Shown in pieces: positions 25,166-34,107 of a stretch of 64,000 nucleotides of DNA (positions are counted from its first letter, which is position 1; each line of letters begins with the position of its first letter). The notes beneath the pieces were generated by a model. That model was not told where the DNA came from, did no database searches, and was given only the letters and a program-made list of their open reading frames with translations. The stretch is from Rhizobium sp. RU33A (GTDB lineage: Bacteria; Pseudomonadota; Alphaproteobacteria; Rhizobiales; Rhizobiaceae). Location of the stretch: NCBI RefSeq assembly GCF_900156055.1, contig NZ_FTMQ01000001.1, forward strand, positions 1,178,001 to 1,242,000, written 5' to 3'. Position numbers and translations under genes: made by a program.

Positions 25166-26866
25166 ATGCTGAAACAATTCTTCGCCTATTATCGCCCCTG
25201 GAAAGGTCTGTTCTGGCTGGATTTCTCCTGTGCCGTCCTCTCTGGCCTCTTGGAGCTTGCCTTTCCGCTTGCCGTCACCGCTTTCATAGACAGGCTGCTG
25301 CCCACCGGCAATTGGACGCTGACGCTGATTGCCGCCGCCGGCCTGCTCGCGATCTATGTCGTCAATGCGGCCCTGATGGCAATCGTCATCTATTGGGGTC
25401 ACAAGCTCGGCATCAACATCGAGACGGCGATGCGCGCCAAGGCCTTCGAGCATCTGACCACGCTCTCCTGGCGCTGGTATGATACCGCCCGTACTGGCAA
25501 GTTGGTCGCCCGCGTGACGCGTGACCTGGAAGAGGTGGGCGAGGTCGCTCATCACGGGCCGGAAGACCTCTTCATCGCCATCATGACCTTTGTCGGCGCT
25601 TTCATCCTGATGCTCAACATGCATGTCGAGCTCGCGTTGGTCACGGCTCTGATCGTGCCGGGCACGGTCGCCATCGTTTCGATCTATGGCAGCCGCATGA
25701 CCCGCACCTGGCAGGAGATCTATGGCCGCATCGGCGCCTTCAACGTTCGGCTGGAAGAAACGATCGGCGGCATTCGCGTCGTTCAGGCCTATGCCAACGA
25801 GGTTCATGAGCGCAAACTCTTTGCCAAAGACAATGCCCGCTACCGCAAGACCAAGCTCGACGCCTACAAGGTCATGGCTGCCTCGTCCTCGCTGCATTAC
25901 ATGGGCATGCGCTTCGTCCAGGTGGTGATCATGGTGATCGGCTCGGCCTATGTGCTCTCGGGCGCCATGACGACCGGCAGCTTTGTCGGTTTCCTGCTTC
26001 TGGTCGGCGTCTTCTTCCGCCCGCTCGACAAGATCAGCGCCGTCATAGAAACCTATCCGCGCGGCATCGCCGGCTTCCGCCGCTATCTCGATCTGCTCGC
26101 CACCGAACCGGAGATCACCGACAGCCCGAATGCCCGCCCGGTCTCGACACTCAGCGGCGAAATTGTCTTCTCCAACCTCTCCTTCGCCTTCATGCCCGGT
26201 CGCCCCGTCCTTCATGACATTTCGCTGCATGTGAAGCCGGGTGAAACGATCGCCTTCGTCGGCGAGTCCGGTGCCGGCAAATCGACGCTTCTCTCGCTTT
26301 TGCCGCGCTTCTACGAGCCGACCTCGGGCACAATCACCATCGACGGTCTGGCTCTGCCGGACATGACCGTCGAGAGCCTGCGTCGCCAGATCGGCCTCGT
26401 CTCGCAGGATGTCTTCCTGTTCGGCGGAACGCTGCGGGAAAACATTGTCTATGGTCGCATCGGCGCAAGCGACGACGAGGTGCTGGAGGCCTGCCGCCGG
26501 GCCCAGCTCTCGACCATGCTGGAAAACCTTCCCGAGGGCCTCGATACCATCGTCGGCGAGCGCGGCATCATGCTCTCCGGCGGCCAGAAGCAGCGTGTGG
26601 CAATTGCCCGCGCCTTCCTCAAGGATCCGCCGATCCTGCTGCTCGACGAAGCGACGTCAGCGCTCGACAGCACGACGGAGCGGGAAATCCAGTCTGCGCT
26701 GGAGGAGCTGTCCAAGGGGCGCACGACGCTCGTCGTCGCCCACAGGCTCGGCACCATCCGCAATGCCGATCGCATCGTCGTCATGCAGCAGGGTCGCATC
26801 GTCGAAGTCGGCAACCATGCCGAACTGATGGAGCGTCAGGGCGCCTACGCAAAGCTTGCGGCCTGA
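25166..26866 (+). CDS. ABC exporter, fused membrane and ATP-binding domains
   Basis: A 566-residue half-transporter of the MsbA/multidrug type. Six membrane helices lie in the first 300 residues, then the ATPase: Walker A GESGAGKST, Q-loop LVSQDVFLFGG, signature LSGGQKQR and Walker B ILLLDEATSALD. It would work as a homodimer in the inner membrane, exporting lipid or drug-like compounds; the substrate cannot be read. ATG 25166 has AGGA about seven bases upstream. A single gene; the next gene is on the other strand. Confidence 0.88.
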   Translation: MLKQFFAYYRPWKGLFWLDFSCAVLSGLLELAFPLAVTAFIDRLLPTGNWTLTLIAAAGLLAIYVVNAALMAIVIYWGHKLGINIETAMRAKAFEHLTTLSWRWYDTARTGKLVARVTRDLEEVGEVAHHGPEDLFIAIMTFVGAFILMLNMHVELALVTALIVPGTVAIVSIYGSRMTRTWQEIYGRIGAFNVRLEETIGGIRVVQAYANEVHERKLFAKDNARYRKTKLDAYKVMAASSSLHYMGMRFVQVVIMVIGSAYVLSGAMTTGSFVGFLLLVGVFFRPLDKISAVIETYPRGIAGFRRYLDLLATEPEITDSPNARPVSTLSGEIVFSNLSFAFMPGRPVLHDISLHVKPGETIAFVGESGAGKSTLLSLLPRFYEPTSGTITIDGLALPDMTVESLRRQIGLVSQDVFLFGGTLRENIVYGRIGASDDEVLEACRRAQLSTMLENLPEGLDTIVGERGIMLSGGQKQRVAIARAFLKDPPILLLDEATSALDSTTEREIQSALEELSKGRTTLVVAHRLGTIRNADRIVVMQQGRIVEVGNHAELMERQGAYAKLAA

Positions 26867-26936
26867 CGGGTAAAGGGCAGGGGGCAAGCGCTTCAGCTCC
26901 GATAGGCTGCGGCGCGCGTTGCCGTCGATCATGCGT

Positions 26937-27950
26937 TCAAATGCGGGCTGATAATGCTACGTCCAGGGGCGCCGCTCGCTCGTCGTCGATCGCCGGTGCC
27001 GCCTCGATCTTGCGAAACTCCGAAGGCGGACGGCCATAGCGGCTGACGAAAAGCTGGCGCATGTTCGTCTGGCTGCCCAGTCCGGCGAGGCGCGCGACAT
27101 CCTTGATCTTGCGCTCCCCTGACCGGAGCATTTCACGGGCATAGGCCAACCGGACGGACAGCACGAAATCACCCACCGTCTGGCCGGTCCTCTGCTTGAA
27201 GGCGCGAGACAGGGTGCGTTCACTCATTGCGACCATGCTGGCAAGCCGGCTGACGCTGAGGTCGGCCGAGGGGTTTGCGATCACCCATTCCTGGATCCGC
27301 TCGACCGGGCTGCGTCGATCGCCATTGACCAGATTTGCGCCGCCATTGGCGAAGCGAGGACGCATGTCCGGGAACCGGTCGGTAAACCGCTGGCTGACAT
27401 CCATGGCCGCCTCATGGCCGAGGTCTTCCTCGATGATAGCCAAAGCGAGCGACAGCCCGACGGCCGGCCCGCGTGCACTCCAGATCTTGCCGCTCTTGTG
27501 CAGATCGTAATTGGGGTCGACGATCGTCTGGTCGCAGAGCGTCGCGAGACGTTCATCGACCGCGCTGTCCGCCGCCACGGTCTGTCCGCGCGTCATCCCG
27601 GCAGCTGCAGCCAAAAGGACGCCGTTTCCGAGTGCCACAATCCGGCGGATCGACTTGCTGCGCCGGGCGAGAAATGCGCTGCATTCGAGATCCTGGTCCA
27701 GCAGGTCGCTCACCGAGGAGTTCGGCAGGATCAGCGTATCGATGTCCAGGGGCGCGCTGGTGATGTCATGGGCGGCCTGGACCCTGATCCAGGGCTCCTC
27801 GGCCTGAAGGCTGTCCTGCCCATAGGCGCAGGTCGTCAGCAGATAGGATGCTTCGCCATTCGGGTCGCGGGCAGAACGGAGTGCCTCGACGACGGACGCC
27901 AGATCTAACATTCCGCAATTGCTGCGCAGCACAATCATCACTGTCCGCAT
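26937..27950 (-). CDS. GlxA-type AraC-family transcriptional regulator
   Basis: A 337-residue protein. The N-terminal 190 residues are a DJ-1/PfpI-like domain as in GlxA regulators; the C-terminal 100 residues hold two AraC-type helix-turn-helix motifs (LSVSRLASMVAMSERTLSRAF and IKDVARLAGL followed by RYGRPPSEFRK). Such regulators respond to small metabolites such as quaternary amines or arginine; the ligand here is unknown. ATG at 27950. It is divergent from the cellulose operon but 520 bp away. Confidence 0.87.
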   Translation of the reverse strand: MRTVMIVLRSNCGMLDLASVVEALRSARDPNGEASYLLTTCAYGQDSLQAEEPWIRVQAAHDITSAPLDIDTLILPNSSVSDLLDQDLECSAFLARRSKSIRRIVALGNGVLLAAAAGMTRGQTVAADSAVDERLATLCDQTIVDPNYDLHKSGKIWSARGPAVGLSLALAIIEEDLGHEAAMDVSQRFTDRFPDMRPRFANGGANLVNGDRRSPVERIQEWVIANPSADLSVSRLASMVAMSERTLSRAFKQRTGQTVGDFVLSVRLAYAREMLRSGERKIKDVARLAGLGSQTNMRQLFVSRYGRPPSEFRKIEAAPAIDDERAAPLDVALSARI

Positions 27951-28472
27951 CGCTGTCCGGTCCTTAGGGTGCCAATGGTCTTCATCTGCTCATCTTGATG
28001 AAAAATGAGTATTTATGAACAAATTTTGACCGAGGAATGTCTAAAAACTAATCAGTATGATTGTTTGCGGATTCTGGAATTAGTATAACCCGAGTTGTAT
28101 TGATGTGTTGTTGTAATGGATTTCATAGAGGACTTCGAGTCCGGTTATAACAAATAATATATGACAATTTGAATGGCGGTACGGACCTTTTTTGGTTATT
28201 AATTGTATGGTGTCGGCATGTGAATTCTATGCTGCACCGCAACTATTCGGACATTTTGCGACAAGATTCCGACAACTGCGCAAGTCAGTGACACACTGCA
28301 CTTCCCATTCTCCGCGATCGGCTCCTAACGTTAAGTCAAGATTAACCTTTCGGGTCTTGCCGCTTCCCATCTTGCTTGACGTGTCTCAATTCGAGAACGC
28401 ATTCGAGCGCGGCGAAGCGGGCCGGGCCATCCCAGGTCAATCGACGATTGAACTCATGAGGAGTCCGAGCCC
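27951..28472. promoter_or_regulatory. AT-rich region between the GlxA-type gene and bcsA
   Basis: This 522-bp gap is clearly richer in A and T (27,990-28,200) than its neighbours. It should hold the promoters of both divergent genes and room for regulator binding. AGGAG at about 28458 precedes the bcsA GTG. I could not assign -35 and -10 boxes with confidence and see no small gene. Confidence 0.4.
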
Positions 28473-30704
28473 GTGCGAGATTTGCTTCGCTATGCAACCT
28501 GGTTGGCCATCGTCGTGGCGATGTTCGTATTGATCGCCCAGCCCGTCGGCCATGCCGCGCGCTTCAACCTTTCCATCATCGTGATCGCCCTTCTCGGCGC
28601 CATCATGTTGCTGAAGCTCGACGGCTTCTGGCGCCACATCTTCCTGGCGCTGGCGAGCGTCGTGATCCTGCAATATGCCTATTGGCGCACGACGAGCACC
28701 TTGCCGCCGCTGGAGGATCTCTATTCCTTTATCCCGGGCATCATTCTCTATGCCGCCGAGATGTATTGTATCCTGATGCTCGGCATCAGCCTCTTCGTCG
28801 TCGCCGATCCGATTGATCGCCCGCGGGCGCCGCAGCTCGCCGACGACGAGAGCCCGACCGTCGACGTCTTCATCCCCACCTACAATGAAGATCGCGAGAT
28901 CCTGGCGCTCACCGTGGCGGCAGCCAAGGCGATGGACTATCCCTCTGACAAGTTCACCGTCTACCTGCTGGATGACGGCGGCACCGATCAGAAGCGCAAT
29001 GCCGACGATCCGGTCGCCGCAGCCCAGGCGAAGGAGCGCGCGGCGATCCTCAAGGATCTCTGCAGCGACCTCGGCGCCGTCTATATGACCCGTCAGGAGA
29101 ACGTGCATGCCAAGGCCGGCAATCTGAACGCCGCCCTCTGGCGCACACATGCCGATCTCGTGGTCGTCTTCGATGCCGATCATGCTCCGGAACGCAACTT
29201 CCTGCGCGAGACCGTCGGCTACTTCCTGGAGGACGAGCGCCTGTTCCTCGTCCAAACGCCGCACTTCTTCTCCAACCCGGATCCGATCGAGCGCAATCTC
29301 GGTACCTTCGGCCGCATGCCCTCCGAGAACGAGATGTTCTACGGCAAGATCCAGAAGGGTCTCGACCGTTGGAATGCCTCCTTCTTCTGCGGATCGGCCG
29401 CTGTCCTGCGCCGTGAGGCTCTGGAAGAGGTCGGTGGCTTTTCAGGCATTACCATTACCGAGGATTGCGAGACCGCCCTCGAACTCCACGCCCGTGGCTG
29501 GAACAGCCTCTATATCGACAAGCCGCTGATTTCGGGCCTGCAGCCGGAGACCTTCGCCAGCTTCGTCGGCCAGCGTTCCCGCTGGTGCCAGGGCATGGTG
29601 CAGATCCTGATGCTCAAGAACCCGCTCTTCAAGCGCGGCCTCTCCCTGCCGCAGCGCCTGAGCTATATCTCGAGCTCGCTCTTCTGGTTCTTCCCCTTCG
29701 TGCGCGCCGTCTTCTTCGTCGCCCCGCTGCTCTTCATCCTCTTCGACATGAAGATCTTCGTCGCGTCCTTCGAAGACTTCTTCGCCTATACGGTCATGTA
29801 CCTGATCGTCGGGGAAATGGTTCGCAGCTACCTCTATGGCAGCGTTCGCTGGCCCTGGATTTCCGAGCTCTACGAATATGTCCAGTCGGTCTATCTGTTC
29901 CAGGCGATCATCAGCGTGCTCCTGAAGCCGAAGAGCCCGACCTTCAAGGTGACCGCCAAGGGCGTCTCCCTGAAGCAGGACCGCCTTTCAGAACTCTCGC
30001 TGCCGTACTTCATCATCTTCGGCATCCTGTGCTTCACGCTGTTTGTCGCGGCTTATCGCTACAACACCGAGCCCGAGATCTCGAGCCTGCTCCTCATCGT
30101 CGGTGCCTGGAACTGGATGAACCTGATGATCGCCGGCTGTGCGCTGGGCGTCGTCACCGAACGTAGCCAGGACCTCGCCGGCGTCGAGCTGCCGCTGCGC
30201 ACCAATGTCGAACTGCAGTTCGGCGAGACCGTCCTGCGCGGGGCAATCACCGAGGCTTCCGCCAAGGGTGCCAAGCTGATCCCGGCACAGGGCGCCTCCC
30301 GCATGCTACGCAAGGGCGAATACGGCCGCCTCCAGCTGCTAAACGTCTCCTCCACCATGCTCGTCACTTCGCTGCCCGTCAGCATTGCCGGCGGCGCTCC
30401 TGACGAAGACGGCGCGATTGCCCTGCGCTTCGATGTCGAACCCTATCACTTCCCGATCATCGCGGAACTCCTGATGCACGACATGTCGGTGGTCCGTGAA
30501 CAGCGTGCCCTGCGCCAGCGCCCCAAGAGCATGATCGCCGGCAGCATTCGCATCCTGCGCTGGGCGATCATGTGCCCGCTCGCCGCACTCGGCGTCGCGC
30601 TCGGTGGCAAGCCGGCCGACAAGGCCGAGCCGCAAAGACTGAAACCTCTTGCCGGTGCGGCCCTAGCCGCTGCCCCGGTCCGTCACCAGGAGGCCGGAGA
30701 ATGA
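28473..30704 (+). CDS. bcsA: Cellulose synthase catalytic subunit BcsA
   Basis: A 743-residue membrane glycosyltransferase (GT2) that polymerises UDP-glucose into cellulose and threads it through its own channel. Visible: N-terminal helices (1-110), DDG at 167-169, DADH at 234-237, TED at 329-331, and QRSRW at 367-371 that guides the glucan; then more membrane helices and a C-terminal PilZ-type domain from about 560. In that domain the expected RxxxR for c-di-GMP is not evident (it reads ERSQDLAGVE), although the later ASAKG resembles the second motif. Start GTG 28473 with AGGAG upstream. The stop overlaps bcsB as ATGA. Named celA in Agrobacterium. Confidence 0.94.
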   Translation: MRDLLRYATWLAIVVAMFVLIAQPVGHAARFNLSIIVIALLGAIMLLKLDGFWRHIFLALASVVILQYAYWRTTSTLPPLEDLYSFIPGIILYAAEMYCILMLGISLFVVADPIDRPRAPQLADDESPTVDVFIPTYNEDREILALTVAAAKAMDYPSDKFTVYLLDDGGTDQKRNADDPVAAAQAKERAAILKDLCSDLGAVYMTRQENVHAKAGNLNAALWRTHADLVVVFDADHAPERNFLRETVGYFLEDERLFLVQTPHFFSNPDPIERNLGTFGRMPSENEMFYGKIQKGLDRWNASFFCGSAAVLRREALEEVGGFSGITITEDCETALELHARGWNSLYIDKPLISGLQPETFASFVGQRSRWCQGMVQILMLKNPLFKRGLSLPQRLSYISSSLFWFFPFVRAVFFVAPLLFILFDMKIFVASFEDFFAYTVMYLIVGEMVRSYLYGSVRWPWISELYEYVQSVYLFQAIISVLLKPKSPTFKVTAKGVSLKQDRLSELSLPYFIIFGILCFTLFVAAYRYNTEPEISSLLLIVGAWNWMNLMIAGCALGVVTERSQDLAGVELPLRTNVELQFGETVLRGAITEASAKGAKLIPAQGASRMLRKGEYGRLQLLNVSSTMLVTSLPVSIAGGAPDEDGAIALRFDVEPYHFPIIAELLMHDMSVVREQRALRQRPKSMIAGSIRILRWAIMCPLAALGVALGGKPADKAEPQRLKPLAGAALAAAPVRHQEAGE

Positions 30705-33019
30705 TCAGACAACACCTCTCTTCGCTCGCGACCGTCGGCCTGCTCTTCGCAGCCTCGCCGTCGGCTGCATCCACATCAGCCGGCTTCGTTCTGGCGCCGC
30801 AGGTCAAGGTTGAGACCGAAACCAAGGAATATTTCCAGGACGAGGGCCAGATCCGCCGTCTGATTGCAGACAAGCAGGACCTGTTCTTCACCGGCGAGAC
30901 CGCCAATCGCGAATATCCCTTTGTCGTGCTTCCCTCGGAAATGACGGGCTCGGCCAAGCTGATCCTGACTTTGCAGACGGCCATTTCGGTCGCGCCTGAA
31001 CGCTCGGCGATGCGCATCTTCGTCAACGACCGGGACATCGGGTCGGTCAATCTGAAGTCCGGTGACGCCCATCAGGTCGAACTCGAGCTGCCGAAGGGGC
31101 TTCTTCAGCCCGGCTACAATGCCGTGACCGTTCTCATGGACCAGTCGCATCGCGTCGATTGCTCCGTCGAGGCGACCTATGAATTGTGGACCCAGATCGA
31201 TCCGGCCCGCAGCGGCTTCGTCTTCACCCGCAACGCCAAGGACGATCCGAGCGATGTCTCGACGCTTCTCGCCTATAGCCGCGACGTCAACGGTCATGCC
31301 GCCATCAACGGCCTGATCCCCCGCGGTGCCCCCGGCGAAGATATCGACCGTACCTTCGCCGTCGTGCAGGCGCTCTCGATCCTCGGCCATTTCGATCGCC
31401 CGGTGGTCACCGTCGGCAACAGTGCCGGCTCCGGTCCCGGTATCGATCTGGTGGTCGGCACCTTCGGTACGGTGCGCGACCTGACCGGTGTTGTCCCGCA
31501 GCAGGCCGGCGTCGAGTTCGACATCGATCCGGCCACCGGCCGGAGCCGCATGGTGGTGGCGGCCCGTACCGCCGATGAACTCGCCAGCACCATCCGGGAC
31601 TTCACCCTGCGGGCCCAGACGGAAGTGACCGACGGCTCGCCCCAAGGGCGTCGCGCGCTTGGCAATCGTCGCGGACGCCTGCTCGAATCCGGCAGCGCAA
31701 ACACCCTGGCCGAACTCGGCTTCGTGTCTCGTCCCTTTGCCGGCCGCCATTTCCAGCAGGCGATCGCCTTCAGCCTTCCGGCCGATTTCTACCCGGGTGA
31801 CTATGGTGCAGCGAACCTGAAACTGAATGCCGAATACGCTGCCGGTCTTTCGCCGACGGCCCAGATGGTCATCCGCGCAAACGGTGACACGGTCGCCAAT
31901 ATCCGTCTCGGCGAGGCGCGCTCCGGCCGCATCGACGGCCAGGTCCTGCCGATCCCGCTCGACAAGCTGCGACCCGGCTACAACGTCATCGAGTTCGAGG
32001 CGGAACTGCATGCGGCGTCCGATATGGTCTGCGACCCCTCGACCCTCGGCAACACCACGGCACGCTTCTTCATCAAGGGTGACAGCACGCTCAACATCCC
32101 GGCTTTCGCCCAGATCGGCCATGCCCCGGATCTCGCGGTGGTCTCGGCCGGCAAGGCGGACTTCGACGACGATGCGGCCATGCCGCTCTACGTCGAAAAC
32201 ATGGACAACGCTGTCCTTGGTGCAGCCGGAACTTTCCTCGCCAAGATGGCCTATGTCTCGCGCGAGGTCAGTCCCGTTTCGGTCTCCTCTGGCTGGCCGC
32301 TGGACCGCCAGGGTCCTTTGCTGGCCTTCGGAACCTTTTCCGGTTTTTCCGGCCAATTGCAGTCGGATCTCGGAATTAACCTCAATCCGATCGCAAGCGA
32401 TCTGAGCCTTTCGCTCGATCAGACGTCTGCGGATCCGAGCGGCGCGCCGGTCGAAGTGGCCGCCCCCGCACTCTCCGTAGACGGCACGCCGGTGACGGTG
32501 GACGAACCGGGGCCGACGTCTCTCGTTGCCCGTCTGCGGGAGGGAACCAACAAGCTTTACGACGCGATCAGCACCCGCATCCGCATCCAGGCCGCCCAGC
32601 TGGGGCTCGTCGAAGACGGGAATGTCCTCTCGGCGGACGCCGTCTATCAGGTCAGCGGCGAGGCCGACATGCTGGTTGCCCAGCGCCTGGTCAACGACAG
32701 GGATGCCTGGACGGTGGTGGCTGTTCGGGACCCGGCTCTGCTGTCCGAAGGTTTGCGAAACCTCGTTCAGACCGATGTCTGGGGTCGTCTCGGCGGTTCT
32801 GTCAACGCCCTCAAGGGCGACGGGGCCTTCGTCGAACGGAAGGTGGCAGCCCACGAGCGTCTCTATGAGACGATGCCGCTCAGCCTGCAGAACGGTCGTC
32901 TGATCGTGGCCGGCTGGTTCTCCAACAATGCTCGGGAGTTCACCATCGCGCAGATCCTCGCCGCAATCCTTCTCGGCGCGTCGACCTTCGTCGTTCTGAG
33001 GCAGGGACGGAAATCGTGA
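30701..33019 (+). CDS. bcsB: Cellulose synthase periplasmic subunit BcsB
   Basis: A 772-residue partner of BcsA that guides the glucan through the periplasm. It has an N-terminal signal peptide (LATVGLLFAASPSAAS), two pairs of carbohydrate-binding-like and flavodoxin-like domains as expected from its length, and a single C-terminal anchor (ILAAILLGASTFVVL). ATG 30701 overlaps the bcsA stop by 4 bp, so the two subunits are coupled in translation. A much longer upstream frame (from 30572) is ruled out by that overlap and the signal peptide. Confidence 0.9.
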   Translation: MIRQHLSSLATVGLLFAASPSAASTSAGFVLAPQVKVETETKEYFQDEGQIRRLIADKQDLFFTGETANREYPFVVLPSEMTGSAKLILTLQTAISVAPERSAMRIFVNDRDIGSVNLKSGDAHQVELELPKGLLQPGYNAVTVLMDQSHRVDCSVEATYELWTQIDPARSGFVFTRNAKDDPSDVSTLLAYSRDVNGHAAINGLIPRGAPGEDIDRTFAVVQALSILGHFDRPVVTVGNSAGSGPGIDLVVGTFGTVRDLTGVVPQQAGVEFDIDPATGRSRMVVAARTADELASTIRDFTLRAQTEVTDGSPQGRRALGNRRGRLLESGSANTLAELGFVSRPFAGRHFQQAIAFSLPADFYPGDYGAANLKLNAEYAAGLSPTAQMVIRANGDTVANIRLGEARSGRIDGQVLPIPLDKLRPGYNVIEFEAELHAASDMVCDPSTLGNTTARFFIKGDSTLNIPAFAQIGHAPDLAVVSAGKADFDDDAAMPLYVENMDNAVLGAAGTFLAKMAYVSREVSPVSVSSGWPLDRQGPLLAFGTFSGFSGQLQSDLGINLNPIASDLSLSLDQTSADPSGAPVEVAAPALSVDGTPVTVDEPGPTSLVARLREGTNKLYDAISTRIRIQAAQLGLVEDGNVLSADAVYQVSGEADMLVAQRLVNDRDAWTVVAVRDPALLSEGLRNLVQTDVWGRLGGSVNALKGDGAFVERKVAAHERLYETMPLSLQNGRLIVAGWFSNNAREFTIAQILAAILLGASTFVVLRQGRKS

Positions 33020-34107
33020 AGACACGCACGCGTCTCCTGTCGCTTCTGCTGTTGGGTTGCTCCCTGTTTACGGGTGCTGCGACTGCGGTGCGCTCGCAGC
33101 CGGAGGAAAATGTTGCAGCCGATCTCGCCGCCGGCGCCTGGCTGGTCTACCGCCACAACTTCCTCACCGAAGAGGGGCGGGTGGTCGACAACCGGGCCGG
33201 TGGCATCAGCCACAGCGAGAGCCAGGGCTATGGCATGCTGATGGCCGAGGCGGCTGACGATCGTGACGGCTTCGATCGGATATGGCTATGGACGAAGGCC
33301 AACCTCTTCGTCCGCGAGGACGGTCTCGCCGCCTGGCGCTGGGATCCGACGCAGATGCCGCCGATTACGGATCGCAACAACGCGACCGATGGCGATCTGC
33401 TCATCGCATGGGCGCTGATGCGGGCCGGGAAGCGTTGGGGGGATGCCGACCTGCAGCGCGAGGCCCGGCGGATTTCGGACGCCATCATCGCCCGGACCGC
33501 GATCGACACGGCGCATGGCCTCGTCATGCTGCCCGGAGCGCAGGGTTTCGGAGAAAAGGACCAGGCGGACGGTCCGGTGGTCAACATGGCCTACTGGATC
33601 TTTCCGGCGATCGTTGATCTCGGACGCTTGTCGAACCGTTTCCCATCCGCAGCCCTCATGGACAGCGGTGTACGTCTGCTGCGCGAAGCCCGCTTCGGTC
33701 CGGCGAGATTGCCGGCGGACTGGGTGTCTCTCTCGGACGAGACGCCACGTCCGGCAAGCGGCTACCCCTCGCAGTTCGGCTATGACGCGATCCGCATCCC
33801 GCTTTATCTCGCCTGGTATTCGCGCGACTACCCGGACGTTCTGGAGGTCTTTGCCGCCCACTGGAAGCAGTTCGGTCAAGCCTCAATGTCGGTGGTCGAA
33901 CTTTCAACCGCCACGCGTCTCGCCCCAATGCCCGGCCCTGGTTACCAGGCCGTCGCCGGCCTCGTCGAATGCAGCCTGGGCCGACGTCCCGATGTCGCCC
34001 TTCTCTCTGACTTCAGCTCCCAAGACTACTACCCCGCCACGCTCCATGTGCTCAGCCTCATGGCGATCGCTGAAAGGTATCCCACATGTTTGACCGATTT
34101 CCCCTGA
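33016..34107 (+). CDS. bcsZ: Periplasmic endoglucanase BcsZ (GH8)
   Basis: A 363-residue glycoside hydrolase family 8 cellulase that trims nascent cellulose and affects fibre formation. A signal peptide covers the first 25 residues (LLLLGCSLFTGAATA). The catalytic Glu lies in SHSESQGYGML and a catalytic Asp in NATDGDLLIAWAL. Start GTG 33016 overlaps the bcsB stop. Its 3' end overlaps the next gene by 22 bp. The Agrobacterium counterpart is celC. Confidence 0.9.
   Translation: MKTRTRLLSLLLLGCSLFTGAATAVRSQPEENVAADLAAGAWLVYRHNFLTEEGRVVDNRAGGISHSESQGYGMLMAEAADDRDGFDRIWLWTKANLFVREDGLAAWRWDPTQMPPITDRNNATDGDLLIAWALMRAGKRWGDADLQREARRISDAIIARTAIDTAHGLVMLPGAQGFGEKDQADGPVVNMAYWIFPAIVDLGRLSNRFPSAALMDSGVRLLREARFGPARLPADWVSLSDETPRPASGYPSQFGYDAIRIPLYLAWYSRDYPDVLEVFAAHWKQFGQASMSVVELSTATRLAPMPGPGYQAVAGLVECSLGRRPDVALLSDFSSQDYYPATLHVLSLMAIAERYPTCLTDFP

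Noticed and set aside
24995-26230. 411-residue open frame on the minus strand
   Set aside because: Antisense of the ABC exporter; His/Asp/Glu-rich shadow composition.
30776-33025. 749-residue open frame on the minus strand
   Set aside because: Exact antisense of bcsB; high-GC codon bias opens the opposite frame. No binding site or domain.
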